Source of the DNA: Streptomyces sp. NBC_00576
GTDB lineage: Bacteria > Actinomycetota > Actinomycetes > Streptomycetales > Streptomycetaceae
Assembly (NCBI RefSeq): GCF_036345175.1
Contig: NZ_CP107780.1
Span: forward strand, 6,882,001-6,946,000
Direction: 5' to 3'
Length of the DNA stretch: 64,000 nucleotides
The notes under the pieces are model-generated. The model saw only the letters and a list, made by a program, of their open reading frames with translations. It searched no databases and had not been told where the DNA came from. Below are positions 8,124 through 16,873 of this stretch, piece after piece; the first letter of the stretch is position 1, and each line of letters begins with the position of its first letter. Position numbers and translations under genes: made by a program.

Positions 8124-8447
8124 ATGAAGATCAAGAAGGGCGACCTGGTTCAGGTCATCACCGGTAAGGACAAGGGCAAGCAGGGCAAGGTCATCGCGGC
8201 CTTCCCCCGTGAGGACCGCGTCCTGGTCGAGGGTGTCAACCGGGTCAAGAAGCACACCAAGGCCGGCCCGACCGCTCGCGGTTCGCAGGCCGGCGGCATC
8301 GTCACGACCGAGGCGCCCGTCCACGTCTCCAACGTCCAGCTGGTCGTTGAGAAGGACGGCAACAAGGTTGTCACGCGTGTCGGTTACCGCTTCGACGACG
8401 AGGGCAACAAGATCCGCGTTGCCAAGCGGACGGGTGAGGACATCTGA
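8124..8447 (+). CDS. rplX: 50S ribosomal protein L24
   Basis: The 107-residue protein has the KOW motif near the start (KIKKGDLVQVITGKDKGKQG) and ends with the usual VTRVGYRFDDEGNKIRVAKR. It initiates 50S assembly. TGA overlaps the rplE ATG. Confidence 0.98.
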   Translation: MKIKKGDLVQVITGKDKGKQGKVIAAFPREDRVLVEGVNRVKKHTKAGPTARGSQAGGIVTTEAPVHVSNVQLVVEKDGNKVVTRVGYRFDDEGNKIRVAKRTGEDI

Positions 8448-9001
8448 TGACTACCACCACTCCGCGTCTCAAGACGAAGTACCGCGAGGACATCGCGGGC
8501 AAGCTGCGTGAGGAGTTCTCCTACGAGAACGTCATGCAGATCCCCGGCCTCGTCAAGATCGTGGTCAACATGGGTGTGGGCGACGCCGCCCGCGACTCCA
8601 AGCTGATCGAGGGCGCCATCCGCGACCTCACCACGATCACCGGTCAGAAGCCGGCCGTCACCAAGGCCCGCAAGTCCATCGCGCAGTTCAAGCTGCGTGA
8701 GGGTCAGCCGATCGGTGCCCACGTCACGCTTCGTGGCGACCGCATGTGGGAGTTCCTGGACCGCACCCTGTCGCTCGCGCTGCCGCGCATCCGCGACTTC
8801 CGTGGTCTGTCTCCCAAGCAGTTCGACGGCCGTGGCAACTACACCTTCGGTCTCACCGAGCAGGTCATGTTCCACGAGATCGACCAGGACAAGATCGACC
8901 GCACCCGGGGTATGGACATCACCGTGGTGACCACGGCGACCAACGACGCTGAGGGCCGCGCGCTCCTCCGTCACCTCGGCTTCCCCTTCAAGGAGGCGTA
9001 A
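8447..9001 (+). CDS. rplE: 50S ribosomal protein L5
   Basis: The 184-residue protein includes LKTKYREDIAGKLREEFSYE, the IPGLVKIVVNMGVGDAARDS signature and the HVTLRGDRMWEFLDR segment. It binds 5S rRNA in the central protuberance. Confidence 0.98.
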   Translation: MTTTTPRLKTKYREDIAGKLREEFSYENVMQIPGLVKIVVNMGVGDAARDSKLIEGAIRDLTTITGQKPAVTKARKSIAQFKLREGQPIGAHVTLRGDRMWEFLDRTLSLALPRIRDFRGLSPKQFDGRGNYTFGLTEQVMFHEIDQDKIDRTRGMDITVVTTATNDAEGRALLRHLGFPFKEA

Positions 9002-9006
9002 GCGAG

Positions 9007-9192
9007 ATGGCGAAGAAGGCTCTGATTGCCAAGGCTGCTCGTAAGCCCAAGTTCGGCGTACGTGGCTACACGCGCTGCCAGCGCTGTGGTCGTCCGCACT
9101 CCGTGTACCGCAAGTTCGGCCTGTGCCGCGTGTGCCTTCGTGAGATGGCTCACCGTGGCGAGCTGCCGGGCGTGACCAAGAGCTCCTGGTAA
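9007..9192 (+). CDS. rpsZ: 30S ribosomal protein S14, zinc-binding type
   Basis: The protein has 61 residues with two CxxC pairs (CQRCG near residue 24 and CRVC near residue 40), so it is the short Zn form (S14 type Z) rather than the 101-residue Zn-free form. In Streptomyces a Zur-controlled zinc-free S14 paralogue usually exists elsewhere. It lies in the 30S head near S3 and S10. Confidence 0.97.
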   Translation: MAKKALIAKAARKPKFGVRGYTRCQRCGRPHSVYRKFGLCRVCLREMAHRGELPGVTKSSW

Positions 9193-9411
9193 TCCCGTTT
9201 TCTAGGGATTCCCGAAGCTCTCGGTAAGCAATGGGCGTGTCAGGCGCCCACCCTTTCATGGCTTAGGCTTGGAGGGTTGGGCGCCTGATTGCCGCCCGTA
9301 CGACTTACTACGCCGTAGGTCCCCCGCACCGCACCCGTCCCGCCACTGAGTGAGTGGGGAGAGGGATGGCGCATTCAGGAAACCCCGGCGAGAGAGGCCG
9401 AAGGCCAATTC

Positions 9412-9810
9412 ATGACCATGACTGATCCGATCGCGGACATGCTGACTCGTCTGCGTAACGCGAACTCGGCATACCACGACACCGTGGGTATGCCGCACAG
9501 CAAGATCAAGTCGCACATCGCGGAGATCCTCCAGCAGGAGGGCTTCATCACGGGCTGGAAGGTCGAGGACGCCGAGGTCGGCAAGAACCTCGTTCTCGAG
9601 CTGAAGTTCGGCCCGAACCGTGAGCGCTCCATCGCGGGCATCAAGCGGATCTCCAAGCCCGGTCTCCGGGTTTACGCGAAGTCCACCAACCTGCCGAAGG
9701 TGCTCGGCGGCCTGGGCGTGGCGATCATCTCCACGTCGCACGGTCTCCTCACCGACAAGCAGGCCGGCAAGAAGGGCGTAGGCGGAGAAGTCCTCGCCTA
9801 CGTCTGGTAG
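9412..9810 (+). CDS. rpsH: 30S ribosomal protein S8
   Basis: The 132-residue protein begins MTMTDPIADMLTRLRNANSA and ends DKQAGKKGVGGEVLAYVW, the conserved S8 C-terminus. It binds helix 21 of 16S rRNA and is the spc autoregulator in E. coli. The 219-base spacer before it (9193-9411) has a small TGGGCG/CGCCCA hairpin and nothing else I can name. Confidence 0.98.
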   Translation: MTMTDPIADMLTRLRNANSAYHDTVGMPHSKIKSHIAEILQQEGFITGWKVEDAEVGKNLVLELKFGPNRERSIAGIKRISKPGLRVYAKSTNLPKVLGGLGVAIISTSHGLLTDKQAGKKGVGGEVLAYVW

Positions 9811-9831
9811 AAGGGAACGGAGGAAACAGCT

Positions 9832-10371
9832 ATGTCGCGTATTGGCAAGCTCCCCATCACGGTTCCCGCCGGCGTGGACGTCACCATCGATGGCCGCACG
9901 GTCCAGGTGAAGGGCCCCAAGGGCTCCCTCTCCCACACCGTCGCTGCGCCGATCGACATCGCCAAGGGTGAGGACGGCGTTCTCAACGTCACCCGCCCCA
10001 ACGACGAGCGTCAGAACAAGGCCCTGCACGGCCTGTCCCGCACGCTGGTGGCGAACATGATCACCGGCGTGACCGCGGGTTACGTGAAGAAGCTCGAGAT
10101 CAGCGGTGTCGGTTACCGCGTGGCGGCGAAGGGCACGAGCCTCGAGTTCGCGCTCGGCTACAGCCACCCGATCACCGTCGAAGCGCCCGAGGGCATCAGC
10201 TTCAAGGTCGAGAACCCGACGCGGTTCTCGGTCGAGGGCATCGACAAGCAGAAGGTCGGCGAGGTTGCGGCCAACATCCGCAAGCTGCGCAAGCCCGACC
10301 CGTACAAGGCCAAGGGTGTCAAGTACGAGGGCGAAGTCATCCGCCGCAAGGTCGGAAAGGCGGGTAAGTAA
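9832..10371 (+). CDS. rplF: 50S ribosomal protein L6
   Basis: The 179-residue protein has the duplicated L6 fold, starting MSRIGKLPITVPAGVDVTID and ending with the signature PDPYKAKGVKYEGEVIRRKV. It is located near the GTPase centre of the 50S. Confidence 0.98.
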   Translation: MSRIGKLPITVPAGVDVTIDGRTVQVKGPKGSLSHTVAAPIDIAKGEDGVLNVTRPNDERQNKALHGLSRTLVANMITGVTAGYVKKLEISGVGYRVAAKGTSLEFALGYSHPITVEAPEGISFKVENPTRFSVEGIDKQKVGEVAANIRKLRKPDPYKAKGVKYEGEVIRRKVGKAGK

Positions 10372-10374
10372 GCC

Positions 10375-10761
10375 ATGGCATACGGTACGAAGATCGCTAA
10401 GGGCGACGCTTACAAGCGTGCTGCCATCAAGCGGCGTCACATCCGGATCCGTAAGAAGGTCAACGGAACGGCTGAGCGTCCCCGCCTGGTTGTAACCCGC
10501 TCGAACCGCCACATCGTGGCCCAGGTCATCGACGACATCCAGGGTCACACCCTGGCGTCGGCGTCGACCCTGGACGCCTCGATCCGCGGTGGCGAGGGCG
10601 AAGACAAGTCGGCGCAGGCAGGCAAGGTCGGCGCACTCGTCGCCGAGCGTGCCAAGGCCGCAGGTGTCGAGGCCGTCGTGTTCGACCGTGGTGGCAGCCG
10701 GTACGCCGGGCGTATCGCCGCCCTGGCCGACGCCGCCCGCGAAGCCGGGCTCAAGTTCTGA
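10375..10761 (+). CDS. rplR: 50S ribosomal protein L18
   Basis: The 128-residue protein has the family sequence RIRKKVNGTAERPRLVVTRS and the C-terminal FDRGGSRYAGRIAALADAAR. It binds 5S rRNA with L5. It starts 3 bases after rplF. Confidence 0.98.
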   Translation: MAYGTKIAKGDAYKRAAIKRRHIRIRKKVNGTAERPRLVVTRSNRHIVAQVIDDIQGHTLASASTLDASIRGGEGEDKSAQAGKVGALVAERAKAAGVEAVVFDRGGSRYAGRIAALADAAREAGLKF

Positions 10762-10832
10762 GCCGCCCGTCGCGCTCGCGACTTAACCGTCGCAGCGCAG
10801 CGTAGCTAGCGGAAAAAGAGAGAGGTAATCCA

Positions 10833-11438
10833 ATGGCTGGACCCCAGCGCCGCGGAAGCGGTGCCGGTGGCGGCGAGCGGCGGGACCGGAAGGGCCGTGA
10901 CGGCGGCGCTGCTGCCGCCGAGAAGACCGCGTACGTTGAGCGCGTTGTCGCGATCAACCGCGTCGCCAAGGTTGTGAAGGGTGGTCGTCGCTTCAGCTTC
11001 ACTGCGCTCGTCGTAGTGGGCGATGGCGATGGCACCGTCGGTGTCGGTTACGGCAAGGCCAAGGAGGTGCCGGCCGCGATCGCCAAGGGTGTTGAAGAGG
11101 CCAAGAAGCACTTCTTCAAGGTCCCCCGCATCCAGGGCACCATCCCGCACCCGATCACGGGCGAGAAGGCCGCGGGCGTCGTCCTGCTCAAGCCTGCTTC
11201 CCCCGGTACCGGCGTTATCGCCGGTGGCCCGGTGCGTGCTGTCCTCGAGTGCGCCGGCGTTCACGACATCCTGTCGAAGTCGCTCGGCTCGTCCAACGCG
11301 ATCAACATCGTGCACGCGACCGTGGCGGCCCTCAAGGGCCTGCAGCGTCCCGAGGAGATTGCGGCTCGCCGTGGTCTGCCCCTCGAGGACGTCGCCCCCG
11401 CGGCTCTGCTCCGTGCGCGTGCGGGAGCGGGTGCGTAA
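10833..11438 (+). CDS. rpsE: 30S ribosomal protein S5
   Basis: The 201-residue protein has an Arg/Gly-rich N-terminal tail (about 35 residues) ahead of the S5 dsRBD-like domain (VVAINRVAKVVKGGRRFSFT) and the C-terminal ASPGTGVIAGGPVRAVLECA segment. It is important for decoding accuracy. TAA overlaps the rpmD ATG. Confidence 0.98.
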   Translation: MAGPQRRGSGAGGGERRDRKGRDGGAAAAEKTAYVERVVAINRVAKVVKGGRRFSFTALVVVGDGDGTVGVGYGKAKEVPAAIAKGVEEAKKHFFKVPRIQGTIPHPITGEKAAGVVLLKPASPGTGVIAGGPVRAVLECAGVHDILSKSLGSSNAINIVHATVAALKGLQRPEEIAARRGLPLEDVAPAALLRARAGAGA

Positions 11439-11620
11439 TGGCTCGCCTCAAGGTCACGCAGACGAAGTCGTACATCGGCAGCAAGCAGAACCACCGTGAC
11501 ACCCTGCGGTCCCTTGGTCTCAAGGGGATCAACACCGTGGTCGTCAAGGAGGACCGCCCCGAGTTCCGCGGAATGGTTCACACCGTCCGCCACCTCGTGA
11601 CGGTTGAGGAGGTCGACTGA
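11438..11620 (+). CDS. rpmD: 50S ribosomal protein L30
   Basis: The 60-residue protein contains LKVTQTKSYIGSKQNHRDTL and SLGLKGINTVVVKEDRPEFR. ATG 11438 overlaps the rpsE TAA; the upstream in-frame reading lies inside rpsE. rplO starts two bases after the stop. Confidence 0.97.
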   Translation: MARLKVTQTKSYIGSKQNHRDTLRSLGLKGINTVVVKEDRPEFRGMVHTVRHLVTVEEVD

Positions 11621-11622
11621 TC

Positions 11623-12078
11623 ATGGCGGAGAACAACCCGCTCAAGATCCACAACCTCCGTCCTGCCCCCGGCGCCAAGACCGCCAAGACCCGTGTGGGT
11701 CGTGGTGAGGCGTCGAAGGGTAAGACGGCTGGACGTGGTACCAAGGGCACGAAGGCCCGTTACCAGGTTCCGGAGCGCTTCGAGGGTGGCCAGATGCCCC
11801 TCCACATGCGTCTCCCGAAGCTCAAGGGCTTCAAGAACCCGTTCAAGACCGAGTACCAGGTCGTGAACCTCGACAAGCTGGGCGCGCTGTACCCGGAGGG
11901 TGGCGAGGTCACCGTCGAGGGACTCGTCGCCAAGGGTGCCGTTCGCAAGAACAGCCTCGTCAAGGTCCTCGGCCAGGGCGAGATCTCCGTGGCGCTGCAG
12001 GTGACGGTCGACGCCGTCTCCGGCTCCGCCAAGGAGAAGATCACCGCCGCCGGCGGTACCGTCACCGAGCTGCTCTGA
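11623..12078 (+). CDS. rplO: 50S ribosomal protein L15
   Basis: The 151-residue protein has the glycine-rich N-terminal region (GRGEASKGKTAGRGTKGTKA) and the usual EGGQMPLHMRLPKLKGFKNP. It is a late assembly protein of the 50S. A strong hairpin follows before secY. Confidence 0.98.
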   Translation: MAENNPLKIHNLRPAPGAKTAKTRVGRGEASKGKTAGRGTKGTKARYQVPERFEGGQMPLHMRLPKLKGFKNPFKTEYQVVNLDKLGALYPEGGEVTVEGLVAKGAVRKNSLVKVLGQGEISVALQVTVDAVSGSAKEKITAAGGTVTELL

Positions 12079-12114
12079 ACACCACAGGCGTCTCGATGAC
12101 CTGAGCGATCCCTA

Positions 12115-12146
12115 CCGGGGGTACCCCACAAATGGGGTATCCCCGG
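12115..12146 (+). terminator. Strong stem-loop between rplO and secY
   Basis: A 14-bp stem, 12115-12128 with 12133-12146 (CCGGGGGTACCCCA against TGGGGTATCCCCGG, one G-T pair), has a CAAA loop. There is no T-tract. It could be a Streptomyces-type T-less terminator or attenuator that separates ribosomal expression from secY-adk-map. Confidence 0.6.
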
Positions 12147-12321
12147 TTGGTCGTTCCTAGGAAGCATGGTCGCCGGTAAGGTGGCCAGCACTGTCAAGTC
12201 GAGTCCGTTCTGTTCGCGAGGAACTCCGGACCCCTCTCGGCTGTTAGTTATCTGTCAACGTATTCGTCGAACCTCAAAACCGTCACCTCTACGCAGTAGC
12301 GCGGGGGTCGCAGGAGGCACC

Positions 12322-13638
12322 GTGCTCACCGCGTTCGCCCGGGCGTTCAAGACGCCCGACCTGCGCAAGAAGCTGCTCTTCACGCTCGGCATCATCGTGG
12401 TCTATCGGGTGGGTACGCACATCCCGATCCCAGGTGTCGACTATCAGAACGTCCAGACGTGTATCGACGTCGCGAAGGGCGGAAGCCAGGGCCTGTTCGG
12501 TCTGGTGAACATGTTCAGCGGCGGGGCGCTGCTGCAGATCACGATCTTCGCGCTGGGCATCATGCCGTACATCACGGCGAGCATCATTCTGCAGCTGCTG
12601 ACGGTGGTGATCCCGCGTCTGGAGGCCCTCAAGAAGGAGGGCCAGGCGGGCACAGCGAAGATCACGCAGTACACCCGTTACCTGACAGTGGCTCTCGCCA
12701 TCCTCCAGGGCACCGGCCTGGTAGCCACCGCGCGCAGCGGTGCGCTCTTCAGCGGCTGCCAGGTGGCCAACGAGATCGTCCCGGACCAGTCGATCTTCGT
12801 GACCATCACCATGGTCGTCACCATGACCGCCGGTACGGCCGTCGTCATGTGGCTCGGTGAGCTCATCACCGACCGCGGTATCGGCAACGGCATGTCCATC
12901 CTGATGTTCATCTCGATCGCCGCCACCTTCCCGTCCGCGCTGTGGGCCATCAAGACCCAGGGCGACCTGGCGGGCGGCTGGATCGAGTTCGGCACGGTCA
13001 TCGCCGTCGGCCTCGTCATGGTCGCGCTGGTGGTCTTCGTCGAGCAGGCTCAGCGCCGTATTCCGGTCCAGTACGCGAAGCGCATGATCGGCCGCCGGTC
13101 CTACGGTGGCACGTCGACGTACATCCCGCTCAAGGTCAACCAGGCCGGCATCATCCCTGTGATCTTTGCCTCGTCACTGCTCTACATTCCCGCGCTGATC
13201 GCGCAGTTCTCCGGCGGCACCTCCGGCTGGAAGACATGGATCGAGCAGAACCTGACCAAGGGTGACCACCCGATTTACATCGCCACGTACTTCACGCTGA
13301 TCGTTTTCTTCGCGTTCTTCTATGTCGCCATCTCCTTCAACCCCGAAGAAGTAGCCGACAACATGAAGAAGTATGGTGGCTTCATCCCGGGCATCCGGGC
13401 TGGTCGGCCGACCGCTGAGTACCTGAGCTACGTACTCAACCGGATCACCTGGCCGGGTTCGCTGTACCTGGGTCTAATCGCTCTCGTACCGACGATGGCG
13501 TTGGTTGGTTTCAATGCAAACCAGAACTTCCCGTTCGGCGGGACCAGCATCCTGATCATCGTGGGTGTCGGTCTTGAGACCGTGAAGCAGATTGAGAGCC
13601 AGCTCCAGCAGCGCAATTACGAAGGGTTCCTCCGCTGA
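12322..13638 (+). CDS. secY: Protein translocase subunit SecY
   Basis: This 438-residue, ten-helix membrane protein is the channel of the SecYEG translocon. The start is GTG 12322 with AGGAGG at 12313-12318, giving MLTAFARAFKTPDLRKKLLF. The family hallmarks are seen: THIPIPGVD after TM1, the NMFSGGALLQITIFALGIMP plug/TM2 region and the C-terminal QLQQRNYEGFLR. The 243-base gap before it holds the hairpin above and probably an own promoter. TGA overlaps the adk ATG. Confidence 0.97.
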   Translation: MLTAFARAFKTPDLRKKLLFTLGIIVVYRVGTHIPIPGVDYQNVQTCIDVAKGGSQGLFGLVNMFSGGALLQITIFALGIMPYITASIILQLLTVVIPRLEALKKEGQAGTAKITQYTRYLTVALAILQGTGLVATARSGALFSGCQVANEIVPDQSIFVTITMVVTMTAGTAVVMWLGELITDRGIGNGMSILMFISIAATFPSALWAIKTQGDLAGGWIEFGTVIAVGLVMVALVVFVEQAQRRIPVQYAKRMIGRRSYGGTSTYIPLKVNQAGIIPVIFASSLLYIPALIAQFSGGTSGWKTWIEQNLTKGDHPIYIATYFTLIVFFAFFYVAISFNPEEVADNMKKYGGFIPGIRAGRPTAEYLSYVLNRITWPGSLYLGLIALVPTMALVGFNANQNFPFGGTSILIIVGVGLETVKQIESQLQQRNYEGFLR

Positions 13639-14300
13639 TGCGAATCGTCCTCGTCGGGCCGCCTGGTGCCGGGAAGGGAACGCAGGCCGCGTTCCTCGCC
13701 AAGAACCTGTCGATCCCGCACATCTCCACGGGCGACCTCTTCCGGGCCAACATCAGCAAGCAGACGGAACTCGGGAAACTCGCGAAGTCCTACATGGACG
13801 CGGGCAACCTGGTGCCGGACGAGGTCACGATCGCGATGGCCAAGGACCGCATGGAGCAGTCCGACGCGGTGAACGGCTTTCTGCTGGACGGCTTCCCGCG
13901 GAACGTTTCGCAGGCCGAGGCGCTGGACGAGATGCTCAAGGCCGAGTCCATGAAGCTGGACGCGGTTCTCGACCTGGAGGTCCCCGAGGACGAGGTGGTC
14001 AAGCGCATCGCCGGCCGCCGCATCTGCCGTAACGACTCGGCGCATGTCTTCCACGTGACGTACCAGTCGCCGAAGGCCGAGGGCGTCTGTGACGTCTGCG
14101 GCGGCGAGCTGTACCAGCGGGACGACGACTCCGAGGAGACGGTTCGCAAGCGGCTGGAGGTCTACCACACCCAGACGGAGCCGATCATCGACTACTACAA
14201 GGTCCAGGGCCTCGTGGTGACGATCTCGGCGCTCGGCAAGGTGGAGGACGTCACCGGCAAGGCGATGGCCGCGCTGAAGGGTGACGGCGAGGGCGAGTAG
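13638..14300 (+). CDS. adk: Adenylate kinase
   Basis: The 220-residue cytoplasmic enzyme converts ATP and AMP to two ADP. The P-loop GPPGAGKGT is at residues 7-15, and the AMP-binding DGFPRN follows. The long LID has CDVCGGELYQRDDDSEET but only one Cys in the first half (CRNDSAH), so the classic four-Cys zinc site is incomplete. It is translationally coupled to secY and placed in the usual secY-adk-map order. Confidence 0.97.
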   Translation: MRIVLVGPPGAGKGTQAAFLAKNLSIPHISTGDLFRANISKQTELGKLAKSYMDAGNLVPDEVTIAMAKDRMEQSDAVNGFLLDGFPRNVSQAEALDEMLKAESMKLDAVLDLEVPEDEVVKRIAGRRICRNDSAHVFHVTYQSPKAEGVCDVCGGELYQRDDDSEETVRKRLEVYHTQTEPIIDYYKVQGLVVTISALGKVEDVTGKAMAALKGDGEGE

Positions 14301-14429
14301 TCCTTCCGGTTTTTACGTGGGATTTTTACGTCGGACAGCCGCGGTTTCCTGTCAGGGGACCGCGGCTGCTGCGTGGGGGCGGGTCGCCGTATCGTTGGCT
14401 CGTCACTCGTTGAGTGTGTTTCTTCGCTT

Positions 14430-14501
14430 GGCAGTTCCGGCGGCTTCGGCAGTTCCGGCGGCTTCGGCAGTTCCGGCCGCTTCGGCGGCTTCGGCCGCTT
14501 C
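14430..14501 (+). repeat. 18-bp tandem repeat in the adk-map spacer
   Basis: The unit GGCAGTTCCGGCGGCTTC occurs at 14430-14447 and 14448-14465, with a one-base variant at 14466-14483 and a degenerate fourth copy after it. The period is a multiple of three and the phase is in frame with map, reading as a Gly-Ser-Phe repeat. No Shine-Dalgarno supports an upstream start. Confidence 0.8.
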
Positions 14502-14546
14502 GTCAGCCTCATCAGTCCAATCGGTCCAAGAAAGGCCGTAGTCCCC

Positions 14547-15383
14547 ATGGTGCAGATCAAGACCCCCGAGCAGATCGCCAAGATGCGCGAGGCGGGGCTT
14601 GTCGTCGCCGCCATCCACGCGGCCACTCGTGAGGCGGCCGTGCCGGGTGCCAGTACGAAGGATCTGGATCAGGTCGCGCGGAAGGTGCTCGCGGAGCACA
14701 ACGCGAAGCCGAACTTCCTTGGGTACGGCGGGTTCCCGGCCACCATCTGCACCTCCGTCAACGAGGTCGTCGTCCACGGCATCCCGTCCGACGAGGTCGT
14801 GCTGAAGGACGGGGACATCATCTCCATCGACTGCGGCGCGATCGTCGACGGCTGGCACGGGGACGCGGCGTACACGGCGTTCGTCGGGTCCGGGCATGCG
14901 CCGGAGCTGATCGAGCTGTCCCGGGTGACGGAGGAGTCGATGTGGGCGGGGATCGCCGCGATGAAGCTGGGGAACCGGTTGGTGGATGTCTCGCGGGCGA
15001 TTGAGACGTACATCCGTCGCCAGCCCAAGGCGGGTGGCGGGCGGTACGGGATCATCGAGGACTACGGCGGGCATGGCATCGGGACCGAGATGCACATGGA
15101 CCCGCATCTGCTGAACTACGTCGAGCGCAAGCGGGGGAAGGGGCCGAAGCTGGTCCCCGGATTCTGTCTCGCCATCGAGCCGATGGTGTCGTTGGGTACG
15201 CCGAAGACGGCAGTGCTTGAGGACGACTGGACGGTCATCACGACGGACGGGACGTGGTCGTCGCACTGGGAGCACTCGGTGGCGTTGACGGAGGCGGGGC
15301 CGTTGGTGCTTACGTCTCCCGACGGGGGGAAGGCGAAGTTGGCGGAGCATGGCGTGACTGCGGCGCCGGATCCGCTGGCGTAG
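14547..15383 (+). CDS. map: Methionine aminopeptidase, type I
   Basis: The 278-residue enzyme removes the initiator Met. Metal ligands are visible in order: D in ISIDCGAIVDGWHGDAA (both Asp), His in GGHGIGTEMH, Glu in AIEPMV and Glu near WEHSVAL. ATG 14547 gives the family start MVQIKTPEQIAKMREAG. The Shine-Dalgarno is weak (AAAGG about 12 bases upstream). The frame stays open upstream through a Gly-rich repeat, which I do not include. Confidence 0.95.
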   Translation: MVQIKTPEQIAKMREAGLVVAAIHAATREAAVPGASTKDLDQVARKVLAEHNAKPNFLGYGGFPATICTSVNEVVVHGIPSDEVVLKDGDIISIDCGAIVDGWHGDAAYTAFVGSGHAPELIELSRVTEESMWAGIAAMKLGNRLVDVSRAIETYIRRQPKAGGGRYGIIEDYGGHGIGTEMHMDPHLLNYVERKRGKGPKLVPGFCLAIEPMVSLGTPKTAVLEDDWTVITTDGTWSSHWEHSVALTEAGPLVLTSPDGGKAKLAEHGVTAAPDPLA

Positions 15384-15420
15384 GTCTTCTTCGCCCCCGC
15401 CGCCCCTACCCGTCCCATCC

Positions 15421-16360
15421 CCAGGGGCTCCGCCCCTTCGCCCCGGCCAGGGGGCGCAGCCCCCTGGACCCCCGGCGGGGACTGCGTCCCCTGCACCCCG
15501 GCCCGGGGCTGCGCCCTTGGCCCCCCCCGCTCGGGGCTGCGCCCTTGACTCCGCCCGGCTGGGGCTGCGCCCCTGCACGCCGGCCCGGGGATGCGCCCCT
15601 GAACCCCCGCCCGGGGCTGCGCCTCTGACTCCGCCCGGCTGGGGCTGCGCCCCTGAACCCCGGCGGGGACTGCGTCCCCTGCACGCCGGCCCGGGGCTGC
15701 GCCCTTGGCCCCCCGCTCGGGGCTGTGTCCCTGACTCCGCCCGGCTGGGGCTGCGCCCCTGCACCCGGGCCCGGGGCTGTGTCCCTGACCCCCCGCTCGG
15801 GGCTGTGTCCCTGACCCCGCCCGGCTGGGGCTGCGTCCCTGGCCCCGGCTGGGGCTGCACCCCTGGACCCGGGCCCGGGGCTTCGTCCCTGGACCCCGAG
15901 GGACTGTGGTGCATCCCCCTCGGGGTGTGTCCCCTGTGCCAGGCCCGGGGCGGCGCTCCTGTACCCCGGGTGAGGGCTGCGTCCCCTGTGCCAGGGCCGG
16001 GGGCTTCGCTCTGACTCCGGCGAGGACTGTGTCCCCTGCACCCCCTCGGGGCTGGGGCCCCTGTGCTCGGCCTGGGCTTCGCCTCTGACTCCGGGGGTGT
16101 GTTCCCCCGAACCCCCTCGGGGCTGGGTCCCTTGTGTCAGGGCCGGGGCTTCGTCCCTGCGCCCCGGCGGGGACTGTGTCCCCTGCGCCCCCTCGGGGCT
16201 GCGTCCCCTGTGCTCGGCCTGGGCTACGCCTCTGGATTCCGGTGGGGGGCTGCGTCCCGTGTGCCCGGTCGGGGTTGCGCACCGAGGTCCCGGTGGGGCT
16301 GCCCCTGTGCCCGGTCCCGAGAGTCGGTCCTGTGCCCCACGCGGGGCGTCTCCCCTTGCG
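15421..16360 (+). repeat. Long array of GGGGCTGCGCCCC mini-hairpins between map and infA
   Basis: About 940 bases hold more than 25 copies of a short interrupted palindrome, GGGGCTGCGCCCC or close variants (CTGTGTCCC, CTTCGTCCC, CTCCGCCCC). They are separated by CCGGCCC- or CCCGCTC-type spacers of roughly 10-25 bases. The left part (15470-15900) is best preserved and the right part is more diverged. A segment starting at 15473 recurs 188 bases later at 15661 over about 110 bases, so the array also grew by larger duplications. Long open frames on both strands here are a by-product of G/C content. Single copies of such palindromes are common between Streptomyces genes; an array of this size is not. 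Confidence 0.85.
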
Positions 16361-16651
16361 CTCCCAGCTCACGGCTTCGGGGTCGGACCTTGAGAGCGGG
16401 TGCTCTCCGGCCGGCCGCACTGCTGTGGGGCCCACCGGCTTTGTGTCGGTGGGCGCTTTTGGGTGGTTGGGGCGTTGTGGGGCCCCCTGTTGGTTAAGGA
16501 TCACCCCTGTGGGGCACTCTTCCTCGATTCGTCTTTCCGGGTGTGCTGACGTAGACTGACTCGTCGGCTCTCGTGCACCCGCATGTCCGCATGCGCCCCT
16601 CAGGGGGAACGCAAGGGAGTCGATCAAGGTAGTCGATTCGAAGGGCGAAGC
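16361..16651 (+). other. Remainder of the map-infA spacer
   Basis: The 290 bases hold no gene. A TAGACT at 16553-16558, about 95 bases before infA, could be a -10 element, but I see no convincing -35 at the right distance. The infA-rpmJ-rpsM group probably has its promoter here. Confidence 0.4.
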
Positions 16652-16873
16652 GTGGCCAAGAAGCAAGGTGCCATCGAGATCGAGGGCACTGTCGTCGAGT
16701 CTCTTCCGAACGCCATGTTCAAGGTTGAGCTCCAGAACGGCCACCAGGTCCTGGCACACATCAGCGGCAAGATGCGTATGCACTACATCCGCATCCTCCC
16801 TGACGACCGGGTCGTGGTGGAGCTGTCTCCGTACGACCTGACTCGTGGCCGGATCGTCTACCGGTACAAGTGA
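16652..16873 (+). CDS. infA: Translation initiation factor IF-1
   Basis: The 73-residue OB-fold protein has GTG start: MAKKQGAIEIEGTVVESLPN, then HISGKMRMHYIRILPDDRVV and the ending RGRIVYRYK. It binds the 30S A site during initiation. The start was set by family length; a longer in-frame reading to 16583 has no support. Confidence 0.97.
   Translation: MAKKQGAIEIEGTVVESLPNAMFKVELQNGHQVLAHISGKMRMHYIRILPDDRVVVELSPYDLTRGRIVYRYK

Noticed and set aside
15116..16783. Open frame of over 500 codons on the minus strand across the map-infA array (and another at 14403-15914)
   Set aside because: It is antisense to map and infA at its ends, reads only as Arg/Ser/Pro/Gly repeats of the hairpin motif, and has no Shine-Dalgarno; G/C-rich repeats keep all frames open.
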